Positions 7,774-10,501 of a DNA stretch of 10,501 nt are shown here, piece after piece. The notes beneath the pieces were generated by a model. It worked only from the letters and a program-made list of their open reading frames with translations. It was not told where the DNA came from and did no database searches. Source of the DNA: Nitrospinaceae bacterium (lineage in GTDB: Bacteria > Nitrospinota > Nitrospinia > Nitrospinales > VA-1); the NCBI GenBank assembly GCA_029937635.1, contig JAPYPM010000008.1, forward strand, positions 1-10,501, written 5' to 3'. The position numbers and the translations under genes were made by a program. Every line of letters begins with the position of its first letter. Position 1 is the stretch's first letter.

Positions 7774-9075
7774 TTAGTAACGATAATGTTCTGGTTTGAA
7801 TGGACCTTCAGCTGGCAAATTTAAGTAACTTGCTTGCTCAGGTGTCAGGCGAGTAAGTTTGACACCAAGTTTATCCAAATGTAACCTTGCTACTTCTTCA
7901 TCAAGTTCTTTTGGTAATGTATAAACTCCTACTTCATACTTTTTATTGAATAATTCGATCTGTGCCAATACTTGATTTGAAAAAGAATTGGACATCACAA
8001 ATGAAGGGTGACCTGTAGCACAACCTAAATTAACCAATCGACCTTCCGCTAAAAGAATAATACTACGACCATCTGTAAATGTATATTTATCTACTTGCGG
8101 TTTGATTTCTATTTTTTTAATGCCAGGATAGTTGTTTAGTGTTTCGACTTGAATTTCAACGTCAAAATGTCCTATGTTGCAGACGATTGCGTCATTCTTC
8201 ATTGCTTCCATGTGCTCAATGCGGATAATATCACTACAACCGGTAGTTGTAACAAATATATTTCCTTCTTTAACAGCTTCTTCCATTGTTGTAATTTCAT
8301 AACCTTCCATTGCTGCTTGCAAGGCACATATAGGGTCAATTTCAGTTATGATTACGCGAGCTCCGAGGTCTTTCATGGACTTCGCACAGCCTTTCCCAAC
8401 ATCACCATATCCTGCAACGACTACAACTTTTCCTGCTATCATAATATCAGTAGCACGCTTAATTCCATCAGCTAGAGATTCACGGCAACCATATAAGTTG
8501 TCAAACTTAGATTTTGTAACAGAATCATTCACATTCATTGCCGGAACTTTTAGAACTTTTTCTTCTATCATCTTATATAAGTGATGAACGCCGGTGGTGG
8601 TTTCTTCTGTAATACCTTTAATATTTGGGATCAACTCCGGGTGTTTTTCATGTACATAAGCTGTGAGATCACCGCCGTCATCAAGAATCATATTTGGACC
8701 ATCTTCAAACAATAAAGTTTGACCAGTGCACCACCAATATTCATCTTCAGTTTCTCCTTTCCATGCAAACACAGGGATGCCTTTTTCAGCTATTGCTGCA
8801 GCTGCGTGATCTTGGGTGGAAAAAATATTACATGATGCCCAGCGAATATCTGCACCCAGTTCAATTAGGGTCTCGATAAGGACAGCGGTTTGAATTGTCA
8901 TGTGAAGCGACCCAGCAATTCGTGCGCCTTTAAGGGGCTTTGATTTGCCATATTTGTTACGCAGGGCCATAAGGCCAGGCATTTCATTTTCAGCAAGAAT
9001 TATTTCTTGACGACCCCATTCAGCGAGCGAGAGGTCTTTAACTTTGTATTTTTCGGCAACGAGTGCTGTGGTCAT
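7774..9075 (-). CDS. ahcY: S-adenosylhomocysteine hydrolase (adenosylhomocysteinase)
   Basis: NAD-dependent cytoplasmic enzyme of the methyl cycle that reversibly splits S-adenosylhomocysteine, the product of SAM-dependent methylation, into adenosine and homocysteine. The 433-residue protein is full length. Visible family marks are His58 (GSLHMT), the DDGGD motif (132-136), Glu159, Lys189 and Asp193 (SKFDN), the NAD-binding GYGDVGKG (222-229), His303 (NIGHFD) and the C-terminal KPEHYRY, whose Lys and Tyr reach the NAD site of the partner subunit. The ATG at 9075 is chosen because AAGGAG (9085-9090) lies 9 bases upstream and the family's N-terminus fits; an in-frame ATG at 9123 would add 16 residues crossing the ribosome binding site and repeats. 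It follows the sigma-54 activator gene on the same strand after 187 bp. No methionine-cycle neighbour is visible. Confidence 0.96.
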   Translation of the reverse strand: MTTALVAEKYKVKDLSLAEWGRQEIILAENEMPGLMALRNKYGKSKPLKGARIAGSLHMTIQTAVLIETLIELGADIRWASCNIFSTQDHAAAAIAEKGIPVFAWKGETEDEYWWCTGQTLLFEDGPNMILDDGGDLTAYVHEKHPELIPNIKGITEETTTGVHHLYKMIEEKVLKVPAMNVNDSVTKSKFDNLYGCRESLADGIKRATDIMIAGKVVVVAGYGDVGKGCAKSMKDLGARVIITEIDPICALQAAMEGYEITTMEEAVKEGNIFVTTTGCSDIIRIEHMEAMKNDAIVCNIGHFDVEIQVETLNNYPGIKKIEIKPQVDKYTFTDGRSIILLAEGRLVNLGCATGHPSFVMSNSFSNQVLAQIELFNKKYEVGVYTLPKELDEEVARLHLDKLGVKLTRLTPEQASYLNLPAEGPFKPEHYRY

Positions 9076-9089
9076 TTGCGAAGGCTCCT

Positions 9090-9149
9090 TGATTATGAAT
9101 GAATCATTATGCGTAATACGCACAATATATCTTCTGATTCATTATGTGT
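9090..9149 (-). repeat. Repeated 15-mer and small hairpin in the ahcY leader
   Basis: Read toward ahcY, ACACATAATGAATCA (plus-strand 9135-9149) and ACGCATAATGATTCA (9100-9114) match at 13 of 15 positions and start 35 bp apart. Between them lies a TGCGT-AAT-ACGCA inverted repeat (9110-9122) that overlaps the second copy. TGATT/AATCA (9090-9106) forms another short inverted repeat next to the ribosome binding site. Such an arrangement could be an operator or leader RNA structure. It does not match a SAH or SAM riboswitch that I recognise. Confidence 0.4.
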
Positions 9150-9214
9150 GTTTGCTATTAGTTTTGAGTGATTGCGCGAGGAATGAAAAAATACTCACGA
9201 ACATTTATATTTTT

Positions 9215-9243
9215 ATTTTAGCAATTATTCTTTTTGCCGTCCA
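9215..9243 (-). promoter_or_regulatory. Candidate sigma-70 promoter of ahcY
   Basis: On the minus strand, TGGACG (plus 9238-9243, four of six consensus bases), a 17-bp spacer and TAAAAT (plus 9215-9220, five of six) lie in the gap after the sigma-54 activator gene. Transcription would begin near 9207, leaving a leader of about 130 bases that contains the repeats at 9090-9149. In AT-rich DNA a chance match is possible. Confidence 0.4.
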
Positions 9244-9262
9244 TATTTATAATAGCAATCAT

Positions 9263-10501
9263 TTAATTAGGTTTGCTAATTTTTACAGTTTTATAAAGAA
9301 AATTCTTAAAACTTGTGAACTTTTTTAATTCTTCAGAATTGGTTTGGTAGTGTAGATTGCAAGCCCTTAATTTTACTGCTAATCCCGAAAGGTTTACATG
9401 ATAGCGATTTCGGGCAATTTGTATTATATCTATCACAGTGTCTCTTGTGATTATATTTTTTTTGAAAGGGTTATGAATATGAGACCAAAAATCACCTTCA
9501 CCATCTTCTAGTTGCTTTAAAATTAAGTCTATGTGATCAACTACTTTCTTAGAATGGTCTGTATTGCCAGAGTGGTCAGATTGACACGCTTCAATAATAT
9601 CCTCAAAACTAATTAATGAACCTTGACGAAACATCATAGCTCTCATAAGGATGTTTTTTAATTCTCGTACATTGCCTCGGTAGTTGTGTTTGTTTAGGTA
9701 CTCAATGGCTTTTGTATCTATTCGGGGACACGTCTCGTCTGTATGTCCTTTTTTATATGCCTGAAATAGTATTCCGAGAAAGTGGGTTGCTAGATCTGAT
9801 ATATCTTCTTGTCGTTCGTTAAGGGTTGGAATTCGAAAGTTTAATGCATTTAATCGTTGGTAAAGATCTTCTCGAAACCTTCCTGCATCTATTTCTTCCC
9901 GTAAATTTTTGTTAGTTGCTGCTATAAGGAAAATACGTGAATACCTAGGTTGATTTTCACCTAGGCGCATAAAAACACCTGTGTCAAGGAAGCGAAGTAG
10001 TTGCACTTGTGTTTTTGGATCGGCATCACCAATCTCGTCAAGAAATACGACTCCTCCGTTAGCTTCTTCCAGAATACCTTGACGGCTAAACTCTGCACTT
10101 GTATAGGCCCCTTTTTTATGTCCAAATAATTCGCTGTAAGTGAGTTCTCCACTATATGCAGCAATATTAGTTTTTCTTAAAATAAGCTTAAAATCATCTC
10201 CATTTTTTTGTTTAAAAATTTCTGTTATGCGAGAATATATGTTGTTAAAAAAAAATTCCTTGCCGGTACCGGTTTCACCATGAATTAGAAGTGACGGTAG
10301 GCCCATGTTTGCTTCTGAGGATTGAGCTGTATCCCATTTAAGCATTCTGTTGCATACCGATTCTACTACTGTATTAATTCTATTTACTAATTGGTGGATA
10401 GTTTTGCTTCGCCCAATAACATTTCCGAAATAGTATGAAGAAACTTTTGGGTCTCTGTACTCTACTTCTTGGCGCAACTTTGTTATTTCTTGTTTAAGCT
10501 C
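9263..10501 (-). CDS. Sigma-54-interacting AAA+ transcriptional activator (5' end off the right edge)
   Basis: Bacterial enhancer-binding protein of the NtrC class, whose ATPase remodels sigma-54 RNA polymerase. The last 412 codons are visible. The frame is still open at 10501, where a coiled-coil-like ELKQEITKLRQE precedes the AAA+ domain, so the sensory N-terminus is missing from view. Counting from the edge: Walker A HGETGTGKE (74-82), ELFGHKKGAYTSA (125-136), Walker B VVFLDE (151-156), arginine-finger region GRFREDLYQRL (207-217) and sensor II RGNVREL (275-281). The sigma-54 contact loop is GAYTSA instead of GAFTGA. The C-terminus (about 330-408, with DFW..IHNPF and a later KKFTSFKNFL) is not a Fis-type helix-turn-helix; it resembles a tail seen in some other sigma-54 regulators. 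A TTG at 10477 is in frame but is not the likely start. The target genes are unknown; no sigma-54 promoter was recognised here. Confidence 0.9.
   Translation of the reverse strand, partial: ELKQEITKLRQEVEYRDPKVSSYYFGNVIGRSKTIHQLVNRINTVVESVCNRMLKWDTAQSSEANMGLPSLLIHGETGTGKEFFFNNIYSRITEIFKQKNGDDFKLILRKTNIAAYSGELTYSELFGHKKGAYTSAEFSRQGILEEANGGVVFLDEIGDADPKTQVQLLRFLDTGVFMRLGENQPRYSRIFLIAATNKNLREEIDAGRFREDLYQRLNALNFRIPTLNERQEDISDLATHFLGILFQAYKKGHTDETCPRIDTKAIEYLNKHNYRGNVRELKNILMRAMMFRQGSLISFEDIIEACQSDHSGNTDHSKKVVDHIDLILKQLEDGEGDFWSHIHNPFKKNIITRDTVIDIIQIARNRYHVNLSGLAVKLRACNLHYQTNSEELKKFTSFKNFLYKTVKISKPN

Noticed and set aside
8149..8879. Plus-strand reading frames inside ahcY
   Set aside because: They are antisense to a highly conserved enzyme gene and have no recognisable domains or ribosome binding sites.
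9076..9123. Longer ahcY start at the ATG at 9123
   Set aside because: The extra 16 residues are not typical of the family and would be encoded by the ribosome binding site and repeat region; the ATG at 9075 has a well-spaced AAGGAG.
9076..9262. SAH or SAM riboswitch upstream of ahcY
   Set aside because: The leader is AT-rich and lacks the GC-rich conserved core expected of a SAH riboswitch; only short repeats are seen.
9044..9328. Plus-strand reading frame across the ahcY upstream gap, hydrophobic, with an internal ATG at 9095
   Set aside because: It overlaps the 5' part of ahcY and the 3' end of the sigma-54 activator gene on the other strand. It has only a weak AAGG before the inner ATG, and its hydrophobic look is expected from translated AT-rich DNA. 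Not called as a gene.

Overview
The window looks like chromosomal DNA of an AT-rich (by eye roughly mid-30s % GC), probably Gram-negative bacterium. It is densely coding and shows no phage, transposon, CRISPR, tRNA or rRNA signal. An OleA/OleB pair, a class II aldolase of an elongated type, a sigma-54 activator with an atypical C-terminus and a universal stress protein fused to PCP_red domains together suggest an uncultured-type marine or sediment lineage near Deltaproteobacteria, SAR324 or Nitrospinota. That placement is an inference from gene types, not a demonstrated assignment.

Left part (1-1726): the minus strand carries most of a class II (zinc) fructose-bisphosphate-aldolase-family gene whose 3' end runs off the left edge. 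It is divergent from the next gene across a 611-bp AT-rich gap. That gap holds a good sigma-70 promoter (TTGACA-N16-TAGAAT) facing right and a 12-bp palindrome upstream of it.

Centre left (1727-3929): one long gene encodes a 690-residue protein made of two UspA domains, then three PCP_red-like modules with a four-cysteine zinc ribbon between the first and second. It ends at a textbook intrinsic terminator.

Centre (3965-7767): a three-gene plus-strand unit, all with GTG starts, encodes an MsbA-type ABC half-transporter, OleA (head-to-head acyl condensation) and OleB (alpha/beta hydrolase, beta-lactone decarboxylase). oleA and oleB overlap by 7 bp. OleC and OleD, which normally act between OleA and OleB, are not encoded here. 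A hairpin at 7730-7767 separates this unit from the convergent ahcY and probably terminates both.

Right part (7774-10501): on the minus strand, a sigma-54 AAA+ activator (5' end outside the window) is followed after a 187-bp gap by ahcY, S-adenosylhomocysteine hydrolase. The gap holds a candidate promoter and a repeated 15-mer upstream of ahcY.

The most distinctive items are the UspA-PCP_red-zinc ribbon fusion protein, the orphan oleAB pair with a lipid-type exporter, and the unusual sigma-54 activator (GAYTSA in place of GAFTGA, and no Fis-type helix-turn-helix).
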